Positions 17,597-25,139 of a stretch of DNA of 64,000 nt are shown here, one piece after another. The notes under the pieces are model-generated. The model saw only the letters and a program-made list of their open reading frames with translations. It had not been told where the DNA came from and did no database searches. The translations under genes and the position numbers were made by a program. Within the stretch, counting starts at the first letter, position 1; every line of letters begins with the position of its first letter. This stretch comes from Pseudovibrio sp. M1P-2-3 (lineage in GTDB: Bacteria > Pseudomonadota > Alphaproteobacteria > Rhizobiales > Stappiaceae), in the NCBI RefSeq assembly GCF_031501865.1, contig NZ_JARRCW010000001.1, positions 2,687,001-2,751,000 of the forward strand, in the 5' to 3' direction.

Positions 17597-18118
17597 TCAG
17601 TGCCTGAACTCCAATTCTTCATAGGATGAATGAGGACTGCCGCAACCGCATGTAATACGATTGATAAAGGCAAGGCATGCCACAATGAAAAGTGTATCAA
17701 ATGCGGCCTGATAACCCCAACCAGCTTCAGAGACAGTTTTCACATCTTCCATCGAGATTTTGTTGGCATCCTTTGTTGCCTGTTTAGCAAAGGCAAACAT
17801 GGCAAGAAGCCGGTCAGACAGCACAAACAAGTGTCCATCGATAACATTGGTTACAATCTCATCTCTCACCCCTTGCTGTCTGGCGTTATCCGCATGCACC
17901 TGTGTTCCACTTGGGCAATTGTTCAAGGTGGACACGTAGGTCGCAATGAGTTCACGCTCACCTCTGGAAAGCTCTGAGGGATTCATCATTGCCATACACA
18001 GCATTTCAAGGGCGGGCTTTCCGGCAGCTTTCATTGGGTGGAAGATCTCTGAATGTTCAGAGTTTTTGGGCTTAAACACTATACTTTTTGACGGGTAAAC
18101 TGGTGGGTGAATTCCCAT
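17597..18118 (-). CDS. AhpD/carboxymuconolactone decarboxylase-like protein lacking one active Cys
   Basis: Protein of 173 residues with the AhpD-like fold signature. The segment ELIATYVSTLNNCPSGTQVHADNARQQG aligns with the S-x-x-N-x-C-x-x-C-x-x-x-H motif of alkylhydroperoxidases (split here over residues 68-95), but the second Cys is Gly (C-P-S-G). The redox pair is therefore broken, so peroxidase activity of the usual type is unlikely. The C-terminal SEAGWGYQAAFDTLFIVACLAF helix is family-like, and the tail has ITCGCGS with two more Cys. ATG 18118 follows GGAGAG. No operon partner is visible. Confidence 0.7.
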   Translation of the reverse strand: MGIHPPVYPSKSIVFKPKNSEHSEIFHPMKAAGKPALEMLCMAMMNPSELSRGERELIATYVSTLNNCPSGTQVHADNARQQGVRDEIVTNVIDGHLFVLSDRLLAMFAFAKQATKDANKISMEDVKTVSEAGWGYQAAFDTLFIVACLAFINRITCGCGSPHSSYEELEFRH

Positions 18119-18455
18119 AGTCTCTACTCTCCAGTAGTCAATGTGGTTATATGTGGGTGACACCAAGAGGATAGTCGGACCAAGTCTTACTCGCACTCAC
18201 TTCAAAACTTGATCTGTCCTTTTTGTGTTAAATTAAAAGTAACTGATGGTTTTGGACGAAATGAGGCAGCTTTTATTCAAAAACGATGGAAAAATATTAA
18301 GTATTGTTTATCTTATAGCACATTTTAGCAACATTCATACTTAAACCAAAAGGTATACAACTTTAGGTTAAAATAAATTATACTATATACCATTAGATTC
18401 TAAGCAGATGGATCGACAATTTCCGGATAGAAAAGTAAAATCAAACGAGCAGAAC

Positions 18456-18866
18456 TTAGCCTTTGAGCTCTACCTTGTTCCCTTCAACATCCTCAATATA
18501 GAGAGACGGACCACGGCCCGATGCGCCGTAGCGCTCTTCCACGCTGCCCATCTTTACATTGTGGTGTTTCAGGTGCGCTATAATATCTTCTTCACACCAA
18601 GGGGAAATTCTCAGGCAAAAATGATCCACTGTAGGGGCCGAGTGATCGGGCGCCCCCCCGCCTTTTTGTCCAAGCGGGCCATTTATATCTGCAAGGTCTA
18701 TCAAAGCGTTTCCGGCACGAAGCTGCACAAGCCCAAGGGTTCCGGGCCCCCGCTCCAACCGGCATCCAAGCACATTGCAGTAAAACTCGCTCATAGTGTT
18801 CAAGTTTGCCACACGTAGCACCACATGGTCGATGTGCCTAATATTAATCGGGTTGGCTTGTTTCAT
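18456..18866 (-). CDS. VOC-superfamily (glyoxalase/dioxygenase-like) protein
   Basis: Protein of 136 residues with one vicinal-oxygen-chelate module pair. The start is IRHIDHVVLRVANLNTMSEFYCNVLG, the middle APTVDHFCLRISPWCEEDI and the end GASGRGPSLYIEDVEGNKVELKG. His, His and Glu in the usual metal positions are all present (IDH, VDH, VEL). It resembles the small virulence-type VOC proteins annotated as glyoxalase/dioxygenase, whose substrate is unknown. It has no close partner gene. Confidence 0.85.
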   Translation of the reverse strand: MKQANPINIRHIDHVVLRVANLNTMSEFYCNVLGCRLERGPGTLGLVQLRAGNALIDLADINGPLGQKGGGAPDHSAPTVDHFCLRISPWCEEDIIAHLKHHNVKMGSVEERYGASGRGPSLYIEDVEGNKVELKG

Positions 18867-19041
18867 AGTTATATCCCACTGAGACTCTTAGGGCGGAAAG
18901 AGGAAAACTCTGGGAAGGCACATAGAAATACCGGCGGGACTTAAGATCTGGTTGCTTGCCGCCTCACCTGAAAATGTCCTCCTTATTGAAAGCACTTCCC
19001 AGCTGGAATTATATTTTTAAATGCACTTCACAGGAATTTCA

Positions 19042-19530
19042 TTACAAGCCGACATAATCAAATGCCTGTACAAGATCGATATAGTGCACAGCTGCCGATA
19101 TCAGCCCTTCGGCTTCATCGCTTTCAGGTTCATCAATCCAGTTTACATCACAAAGAGCGACAACTTTATTGACTGGATAGACTTTGCCCTTGGGCTTTTC
19201 CGTAAAGCGCGGCTTTCCCTCAAAGTCGTAGGTCAATATACGCGCGGTAAAACGCGGGGTCTGCATATGGTAGATATATTCTCTTCGCGTCCAGTTGCTA
19301 TTGACGGATTCACCAACCAGCCATTCATAGTCCGGCGATGAATGGGGATCGGCCTTGCCTTTGAGTTCTTCAAGTTTGGCGGCAATATCATCAGGAATGG
19401 AAATTTCTTTTGTCAGCCAGCCCCTTATGACCTTTGGATCCTTGCCCAGCTGCGCCGCAATCTTAGCCTCCCACCCCAAAGTTGTCCCTAAAACAGCGAA
19501 GGAAATACTTTTAAATTCATCAGGTGTCAT
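19042..19530 (-). CDS. Hypothetical protein with N-terminal HTH-like segment
   Basis: Protein of 162 residues that I do not recognise as a named family. Residues 1-55 (TPDEFKSISFAVLG then IAAQLGKDPKVIRGWLTKE and IPDDIAAKLEEL) read like the helix-turn-helix of phage-type/YdaS-like regulators, with a plausible recognition helix DPKVIRGWL. The rest (WLVGESVNSNWTRREYIYH, FTARILTYDFEG, KVVALCDVNWID) has no motif I know. ATG 19530 has GGAA seven bases upstream. It is a single gene with no partner. Confidence 0.6.
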   Translation of the reverse strand: MTPDEFKSISFAVLGTTLGWEAKIAAQLGKDPKVIRGWLTKEISIPDDIAAKLEELKGKADPHSSPDYEWLVGESVNSNWTRREYIYHMQTPRFTARILTYDFEGKPRFTEKPKGKVYPVNKVVALCDVNWIDEPESDEAEGLISAAVHYIDLVQAFDYVGL

Positions 19531-19786
19531 TGAGCGTTCCAATCATGATCGGAAAGGTGTCGTGTGAAGCGCAAGGGAACTTTGATTCCACTGTATGCCG
19601 CGCATATCTCCGCGTGTATAGCGGAGCCGCATTACGCGAAATACGCGCTAAGAGAGCCACAAGGCTGGACACAAGCTTGTGGCAAAATTATAGCAAAACG
19701 GCTCCTGTGCTCCACCCATCAAATTTAATTGATGCGCCCTTCACCAGGGTGCTCCTTGAGCAAATATTGACAGTCCCGAAATGGCC

Positions 19787-20389
19787 CTAACCCGCGGCTG
19801 GATTGGTATCGGGGCGGCGGTAAATACTCATAATGACCCCGTTTTTCGTGACCTTTTGTTTTTTAAGCTCCAACTGTGCGGGAACAGCCTGCTCACCGAA
19901 CAACCGCTTGCCTTTCCCAACAACCACGGGGAAAGTCCAGATGCGAAACTCATCAACGAGATCATGGGGTAAAAGGCTCTGTATCAGCTGCCAGCTGCCG
20001 TGAACTTGCAGCAATGGGCCGCTCTCGCCTTTCAAGCGGGAGATTTCCTGAGGAATGGAACCCTTCAGATAAACCGAGTTGTTCCACTTGGAGTCCGTGA
20101 GCGAGTTGGTGGCCACATATTTGCGCGCTTTGGTAAACTTATCCGCATATGGTCCTGCTGCTTGGGGCGATGTCCAGAACTGCGCAAAAGACTCATAGGT
20201 TTTACGCCCAAGCAGCATATCGTAGTCACGGTTCATGGCGTACTCATCCACGAGCCCCATGACCTCTTCAAAGTAAGGGGAAGCCCACCCCCCTTGTCCA
20301 AAGCCTCCACTTACATCCTCCTCCGGCTGCATGGGCGCTTGCATCACCCCATCCAGACTTTGAAACGTTAAAACCGTCAGTTCACGCAT
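19787..20389 (-). CDS. Dihydrofolate reductase-fold protein (RibD C-terminal type)
   Basis: Protein of 200 residues with the DHFR/RibD-C fold. The start MRELTVLTFQSLDGVMQ, the YDMLLGRKTYESFAQFW motif, the KYVATNSL strand, LLQVHGSWQLIQSLLPHDLVDEFRIWTFPVVVGKGKRLF and the C-terminal strand are all typical of the YyaP/YwjB group. These probably bind NADPH, but the substrates are unknown. An AGGGGG site precedes ATG 20389. Confidence 0.87.
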   Translation of the reverse strand: MRELTVLTFQSLDGVMQAPMQPEEDVSGGFGQGGWASPYFEEVMGLVDEYAMNRDYDMLLGRKTYESFAQFWTSPQAAGPYADKFTKARKYVATNSLTDSKWNNSVYLKGSIPQEISRLKGESGPLLQVHGSWQLIQSLLPHDLVDEFRIWTFPVVVGKGKRLFGEQAVPAQLELKKQKVTKNGVIMSIYRRPDTNPAAG

Positions 20390-20529
20390 TTTATCCCCCT
20401 GCATCTCTTTTTATAAGCCGGACAATCATGTCACAGGACTAAGGAAAGTTATTCCCCTAAAAATTACGATTCTCTTAAGGCTGATATTCGGGAGAATACG
20501 GCCATTTCTCACCACCCCTCACTATTTAT

Positions 20530-20597
20530 TATAGTGATCACTATATTTATATATTGACAGATTGGCGGCGATGCCTATTTATATAGTCATCGCTATA
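20530..20597 (+). promoter_or_regulatory. Promoter with two TetR operators
   Basis: A perfect palindrome TATAGTGATCACTATA (20530-20545) and a near copy TATAGTCATCGCTATA (20582-20597) flank a TTGACA -35 box (20554-20559) and a TATTTA -10 candidate (20576-20581, 16-base spacer). The same palindrome lies over the start of the TetR gene at 22400, so that TetR protein should repress this promoter. Confidence 0.8.
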
Positions 20598-20615
20598 TTA
20601 ATTAAGAGACTTACT

Positions 20616-21656
20616 ATGAACATTCATGCAAACACTTTGAACAGTCACCGCCAAGCCGTATTGAACGGCGCACAGCTGAGCTTCAAGCAGGCAGCACAAG
20701 AGCCCTTGGGGGCCAAGGATGTGCGTGTACGCATGGTTGCAGCTTCGGTTAACTCTCGAGATTTAATGATTAAAAACGGTGGTTACGGCGAAATGCCAGC
20801 GGACCTTGTTGTGCTTTCCGATGGCGCAGGCGAAATTGTCGAAGTCGGCTCGGCTGTCACCCGCTGGCAGGTGGGCGAGCGTGTGATGCCAAGCTTTTTC
20901 CAAGACTGGCGTGAAGGGCGCTTTGCCCCCGAATTTATGGCATCCGCCCTCAGCTCTCACGACAGAGCCGGTGTGCTGCGCGAGTTTGCAAACTTTCACG
21001 AAGACACTTTGGTCCGCATTCCCGAACACCTTTCCTTTGAAGAGGCTGCCACATTGCCTTGCGCAGCTGTCACCGCATGGCACGCCCTTTTTGAAACCCA
21101 CCGCCCCTTTTCAAAGGAAGATACGGTTTTGATACAAGGAACTGGCGGCGTGGCCCTTTTTGCCCTGCAATTTGCCAAGGCGGCGGGTGCAAAGGTGATC
21201 ATGCTCAGCTCATCCGATGAAAAGCTGGAACGCACCAGACAAATGGGCGCTGATCTAGGTGTGAACTACAAAAAGTTCCCCGCATGGGACCAGAGGGTAC
21301 GCGAGCTCACCGGTGGAAAAGGGGCCGACATTATCCTTGATCTGGGCGGAAAGGAAACACTGGAAAAATCCATTGATGCGGTCGCCGCGCACGGGATCAT
21401 CGCGCAGGTGGGCGTGCTCACCGGCTGGGCCACCGCGCCGGAAAACATCTCCCACCTTATCTTTAACAACTCAAGCTTATCCGGCGTTCTTGTGGGTTCC
21501 AGAACCTATCTGGAACGGGTGACACAGTTTATGCACTCCCATAATCTCAAACCCGTCATTCACCAGAGCTTCCCAATGGAACATATTGAACAAGCCTATG
21601 AAGCTTTGAGCGGTGCGCAGCATATGGGAAAAATCACAGTCAAAATTGCTGACTAA
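20616..21656 (+). CDS. Zinc-free MDR alcohol dehydrogenase/quinone oxidoreductase family protein
   Basis: NAD(P)H-dependent medium-chain oxidoreductase of 346 residues. The N-terminal catalytic domain reads VRVRMVAASVNSRDLMIKNGGYG, with Ser-Arg where zinc enzymes have the Cys, and the four-Cys structural zinc loop is missing, so it is the zinc-independent type. The Rossmann domain has TVLIQGTGGVALFALQFAKAAGAKVI (GTGGVA dinucleotide loop). It probably reduces quinones or enals. ATG 20616 lies just after two operators of the TetR protein encoded at 21775-22401 on the opposite strand, which makes it a reactive-electrophile or xenobiotic response gene by inference. Confidence 0.88.
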   Translation: MNIHANTLNSHRQAVLNGAQLSFKQAAQEPLGAKDVRVRMVAASVNSRDLMIKNGGYGEMPADLVVLSDGAGEIVEVGSAVTRWQVGERVMPSFFQDWREGRFAPEFMASALSSHDRAGVLREFANFHEDTLVRIPEHLSFEEAATLPCAAVTAWHALFETHRPFSKEDTVLIQGTGGVALFALQFAKAAGAKVIMLSSSDEKLERTRQMGADLGVNYKKFPAWDQRVRELTGGKGADIILDLGGKETLEKSIDAVAAHGIIAQVGVLTGWATAPENISHLIFNNSSLSGVLVGSRTYLERVTQFMHSHNLKPVIHQSFPMEHIEQAYEALSGAQHMGKITVKIAD

Positions 21657-21677
21657 AGCACGAGGCATGCCCCAAAA

Positions 21678-21765
21678 CTGGATACCGGATGAGCGCAGGC
21701 TTGTCCGGTATGAGCTCACAAAGAATCTAGACCCTCGCCCCGGACTTGATCCGGGGTCTTTTCAT
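21678..21765. terminator. Two stacked hairpins; terminator between converging genes
   Basis: The first inverted repeat has arms ATACCGGA and TCCGGTAT. The second has CCCCGGA (21738-21744) and TCCGGGG (21750-21756), followed by TCTTTTCATTT. The second element matches the CCGGACTTGATCCGG type of palindrome that is common between alphaproteobacterial genes. It separates the oxidoreductase gene from the converging tetR gene. Confidence 0.7.
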
Positions 21766-21774
21766 TTCACAACG

Positions 21775-22401
21775 TCAAGAGCACTTCGGGACCTTTAAAG
21801 CCTGCGCGATTACCTGCAAGCTCAAATCCGCCAGTTTTTGCAGGTCCGCTTCGCTGGCGCCATCTTTTGCCTGAATGGACATGCCTTGAATGGTTGCGGC
21901 GAGGAATGCGGCGAGGGCATGCACATCCGTGTGCGGCTGTAACTGCTCTTTGCCATCTTCAAGCTTTGCCTGAATGGCGGCGGTGGTTTGGTTACGCCGC
22001 TCTTTCAAATTTTCAGAAAGGCCCTTTGCCGCTTCCGCCCGCTCGACAAGGCCCGTTGAAATCATACACCCTGCCGCATGGGGAGAGTGGGTGAACACTC
22101 TGGCGCTGCTGTAAAGAACAGCTTTCATGCTTTGGAAGGCATCCTCCTGCGTAAAAAGACCCGCCAGTATTTGGGAGCCGTATTGCTCGGCGTAGCGATC
22201 AAGGACTTCAAGATAAAGGCTTTCTTTTGATTTGAACGCGGAATACAGGCTGGGCGGTGTGACGCCCATTGCGCTGACCAGATCGCTGATGGAGGTGCCC
22301 TCATACCCTTGCTGCCAGAAAAGTTCACTGGCCTTTTCCAGCATATCATCTCTGGCAAAATGGCGCGGGCGGCCCCGTTTGGGTTTTTCTTTCTTTTCCA
22401 T
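21775..22401 (-). CDS. TetR-family repressor
   Basis: Regulator of 208 residues. The basic start KRGRPRHFARDDMLEKASELFWQQGYEGTSISDLVSAMGVTPPSLYSAFKSKESLYLEVL (split over residues 8-67) is a complete TetR helix-turn-helix. The ligand domain has the MISTGLVERAEA and FLAATIQGMSIQAKDGAS segments typical of the electrophile-sensing TetR_C group, with a Cys in GCM. Its start codon overlaps its own operator (22400-22413) and no ribosome site is visible, so the message may be leaderless and autoregulated. The likely regulon is itself plus the MDR oxidoreductase 1.8 kb away. Confidence 0.88.
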   Translation of the reverse strand: MEKKEKPKRGRPRHFARDDMLEKASELFWQQGYEGTSISDLVSAMGVTPPSLYSAFKSKESLYLEVLDRYAEQYGSQILAGLFTQEDAFQSMKAVLYSSARVFTHSPHAAGCMISTGLVERAEAAKGLSENLKERRNQTTAAIQAKLEDGKEQLQPHTDVHALAAFLAATIQGMSIQAKDGASEADLQKLADLSLQVIAQALKVPKCS

Positions 22402-22413
22402 AGTGATCACTAT
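22400..22413. promoter_or_regulatory. TetR operator overlapping the tetR start codon
   Basis: ATAGTGATCACTAT is the core of the palindrome found at 20530. Here it includes the ATG of the repressor gene. The divergent antiporter gene begins 90 bases away and could be covered by the same site. Confidence 0.75.
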
Positions 22414-22502
22414 AATTATTTTAACAGCACCGACAAGGCCGGTTGCTACCGTTTTCCTTACCTTTTCCCGCTAGGGTGGAGCTGGGAAAAAGGGTACGCT
22501 CC

Positions 22503-23717
22503 ATGATCTATCAGGACCTGACTATCATCTTCGCAGTGGTTTTCTTCTACTCCATTGCCAGTAAGGCGCTGGAGCGAAAGCCCGTTAATGGAGCGCTGCT
22601 GTTTTGTCTGGTCGGGCTTGCCTTTGGCTCCTACGGGCTGGGCTGGGTGCAGCTGGATATCTCCACCGAATCCATTCGCCTGCTGGCAGAGCTGGCTCTG
22701 GCGGTGGTGCTGTTTACGGATGCGGCGCAGACAAACCTTAAAACACTTGCGCAAAACATTGCCCTCCCCAGATCTCTTTTGCTCTATGGCTTGCCCATGA
22801 CCATTATTTTGGGTGCATTTGCTGGCCTGCTTTTGTTTCCAAGTCTCCCCATTTTGGAAATTGTTCTACTGGCGGCTCTGCTGGCACCCACTGACGCGGC
22901 CCTTGGCAAAGCTGTGGTGACCGATAAGCATGTGCCCCCCACGATCCGCGAGACGCTAACCGTGGAAAGCGGCCTCAATGATGGCATATGTGTTCCCATT
23001 GTTTTCACAGTTCTGGCCGTTGCCCTGAAAAGCTCAGAGTTTGAAAGCGTGAGCCAGCTGGCCGCAACTCTTTTTGTCAAGCAAATCGGTATGGGAATTG
23101 TGATTGGTATTTCGCTTGCCATGATTACGGCAAAATCTATCGAATATGCCCACCACAAGGGCTGGATTACCCGCAGTTGGGAGCAACTGATCGTGGTGGC
23201 GATTGCGATTTGCTGTTTTTCAGTTGCCCAGCTCTCCGGTGGCAGCGGTTTCATTGCCGCCTTTGTGGGCGGGCTGACATTTGGCAGTATGCCAATGAGC
23301 GAGAACAGCACGACCTATCAAAAAAAGCTCGTATTCACCGCGGAAGGAATTGGCGATACGCTTGCCCTTGGCACTTGGATCATTTTCGGGGCCTCGGTGG
23401 TGGGCAAGATTTTCACAGAGTTCAGCTGGCAGATTTTCCTCTATTCACTTTTAAGCCTGACCGTGGTGCGCATGCTGCCTGTATTCATTTCCCTGTCCGG
23501 TCATAAACTCTCCACCTATGACAAGCTGTTTATGGGCTGGTTCGGCCCGCGTGGCTTGGCAAGTATCGTGTTTACGGTGATCATTTTAGACGCCAACCTC
23601 CCCAATAGCCCAACGCTTGCCTCCATCGCCGTTTGTACCATTGCCTTGAGCGTCTTCTTGCATGGCCTGAGCACCCATCCGTTGATAAACCGGCTGGGCC
23701 GTGCGGCGCAAAAGTGA
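22503..23717 (+). CDS. Cation:proton antiporter (CPA1/NhaP type)
   Basis: Inner-membrane Na+(K+)/H+ antiporter of 404 residues with about twelve hydrophobic helices. The ion-path motifs are ELALAVVLFTDAAQTNL, LLAALLAPTDAALGKAVV (the TD pair of CPA1) and VESGLNDGICVPIVF (the ND pair). FMGWFGPRGLASIVF carries the conserved Gly-Pro-Arg-Gly. The protein lacks the long cytoplasmic tail of larger NhaP proteins. ATG 22503 follows AGGG. It is divergent from tetR with 101 bases between the starts, so shared control is possible. Confidence 0.9.
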   Translation: MIYQDLTIIFAVVFFYSIASKALERKPVNGALLFCLVGLAFGSYGLGWVQLDISTESIRLLAELALAVVLFTDAAQTNLKTLAQNIALPRSLLLYGLPMTIILGAFAGLLLFPSLPILEIVLLAALLAPTDAALGKAVVTDKHVPPTIRETLTVESGLNDGICVPIVFTVLAVALKSSEFESVSQLAATLFVKQIGMGIVIGISLAMITAKSIEYAHHKGWITRSWEQLIVVAIAICCFSVAQLSGGSGFIAAFVGGLTFGSMPMSENSTTYQKKLVFTAEGIGDTLALGTWIIFGASVVGKIFTEFSWQIFLYSLLSLTVVRMLPVFISLSGHKLSTYDKLFMGWFGPRGLASIVFTVIILDANLPNSPTLASIAVCTIALSVFLHGLSTHPLINRLGRAAQK

Positions 23718-23731
23718 TCCGGTTTCACGGC

Positions 23732-24871
23732 TCACTCATAAAATGTCCCATCCACCATAACACCGCGCACCTGCATATCCTCATCAAGCAAGGTCATGCT
23801 GGCGCGGTAGCCTTTCTTGATATAGCCCAGCTCCTCTTCCAGCCCCAGCGCGTGGGCCGGATTGGTGGAGGCCATTTTTAAAGCCTGTGCGGGAGTGCAG
23901 TTCGAGAACGCCAGCATGTTGCGCAGGGCCTGATCCATGGCAAGGTGCGCCCCTGCCAGAACCCCTTCCCCGTTGGAAAGCTTATTTCCCTTTAGGTAGA
24001 TTTTTGTTCCATACAGATTGAATTGTTTGCAAGTGCCTGCCAGCGTGGGCATGGCATCGCTCACAAGGCACAGATGATCGGGCTTTAAACGCGCGGCCAA
24101 CGCTACATTGGCCGGATGAACATGAATACCATCGGCGATAATACCTGCATAAAGGGCGGTGGATGATAAAGCTGAGCCCACCACGCCCGGCTCACGGCCA
24201 CTCATCTGTGACATGGCATTATATAAATGCGTAACACCGGAAAGGCCCGCCGCTAGTGCCGTGTTCATAGCCTCGGCTCCAGCCTCACTATGGCCAGCGA
24301 ACACCACCAAACCGGCCTCAACCAAAGCCTCAAGCTGGTGTGGTTCATGCTGCTCCGGTGCAAGGGTCAGCAGCATGCACCCTGCGAAGGGAGCTGTGAG
24401 ATTTTCCAAGTCTTCTTCATTCAAGGGGCAGATGGCGCTTTTGGGGTGTATCCCTGCCCGATCGGGACTGAGGAACGGCCCTTCCAGATGGATGCCTAGC
24501 ACTCCTGTAACTCCTTGCTCCAAAGCCTGCTCCGCCGCCTCAATGGCTTGGGGGTAAGCTTTATCTGGCGCCGTGATAAATGTAGGAAGAAAATGGGCAG
24601 TGCCGCCCCGCCGCGCTCCCTCCCCGATACGCGAGATGGACTGTACACTGGGATCATCATTAAACAATGTATCGTTGGCACCGTTGATTTGCAGGTCGAT
24701 AAACCCCGGAGCCACCACAGGCGCACAAACCGCCCCCTGCCGCTCCGCCTCTTCTTTAGTGGCTGGCGCACAGGAGCAGATAAGCCCCCTATCGATCTCG
24801 ATGAGCTGGTTGAGCTTGGGGGCCGCGCCCGAGCCATCAAAAAGCTCTGTGGCAAAAATATATGAGCTCAT
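23732..24871 (-). CDS. nagA: N-acetylglucosamine-6-phosphate deacetylase
   Basis: Cytoplasmic amidohydrolase that turns GlcNAc-6-phosphate into glucosamine-6-phosphate and acetate. The 379 residues show GFIDLQINGANDTLFND (the NagA form of the metal motif), ILGIHLEGPFLSPDRAGIHP with the metal Glu and substrate contacts, VFAGHSEAGAEA and VTHLYNAMSQMSGREPG with metal His residues, ADGIHVHP, and LVSDAMPTLAG with the catalytic Asp. ATG 24871 follows AAGGGA. No nagB, transporter or NagR-type regulator adjoins it, so it may serve wall recycling or chitin breakdown products made elsewhere. Confidence 0.93.
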   Translation of the reverse strand: MSSYIFATELFDGSGAAPKLNQLIEIDRGLICSCAPATKEEAERQGAVCAPVVAPGFIDLQINGANDTLFNDDPSVQSISRIGEGARRGGTAHFLPTFITAPDKAYPQAIEAAEQALEQGVTGVLGIHLEGPFLSPDRAGIHPKSAICPLNEEDLENLTAPFAGCMLLTLAPEQHEPHQLEALVEAGLVVFAGHSEAGAEAMNTALAAGLSGVTHLYNAMSQMSGREPGVVGSALSSTALYAGIIADGIHVHPANVALAARLKPDHLCLVSDAMPTLAGTCKQFNLYGTKIYLKGNKLSNGEGVLAGAHLAMDQALRNMLAFSNCTPAQALKMASTNPAHALGLEEELGYIKKGYRASMTLLDEDMQVRGVMVDGTFYE

Positions 24872-25139
24872 CAAACTATCCCTTTGCATACCCGCTGACC
24901 TGTCCAAGCCGAACCTGCCTTGGCCAAGCCTACCAGCCAAAGCAGTTCAGGTGCCCTAATAAAACCAGTGGTTTATAAAGGAAACACAAAACAAGTGGCA
25001 GGACCAAACCCCAAACAACTTACTGTGATGGATGCCCACTGAAAACTTTCAAGCTACATTTTAATTAGTTGACTAAATGGTAACATTTGCCACTAGTATA
25101 TTTACCTATTTAATTAAAAATGTCCTATGGGGGGATTAA

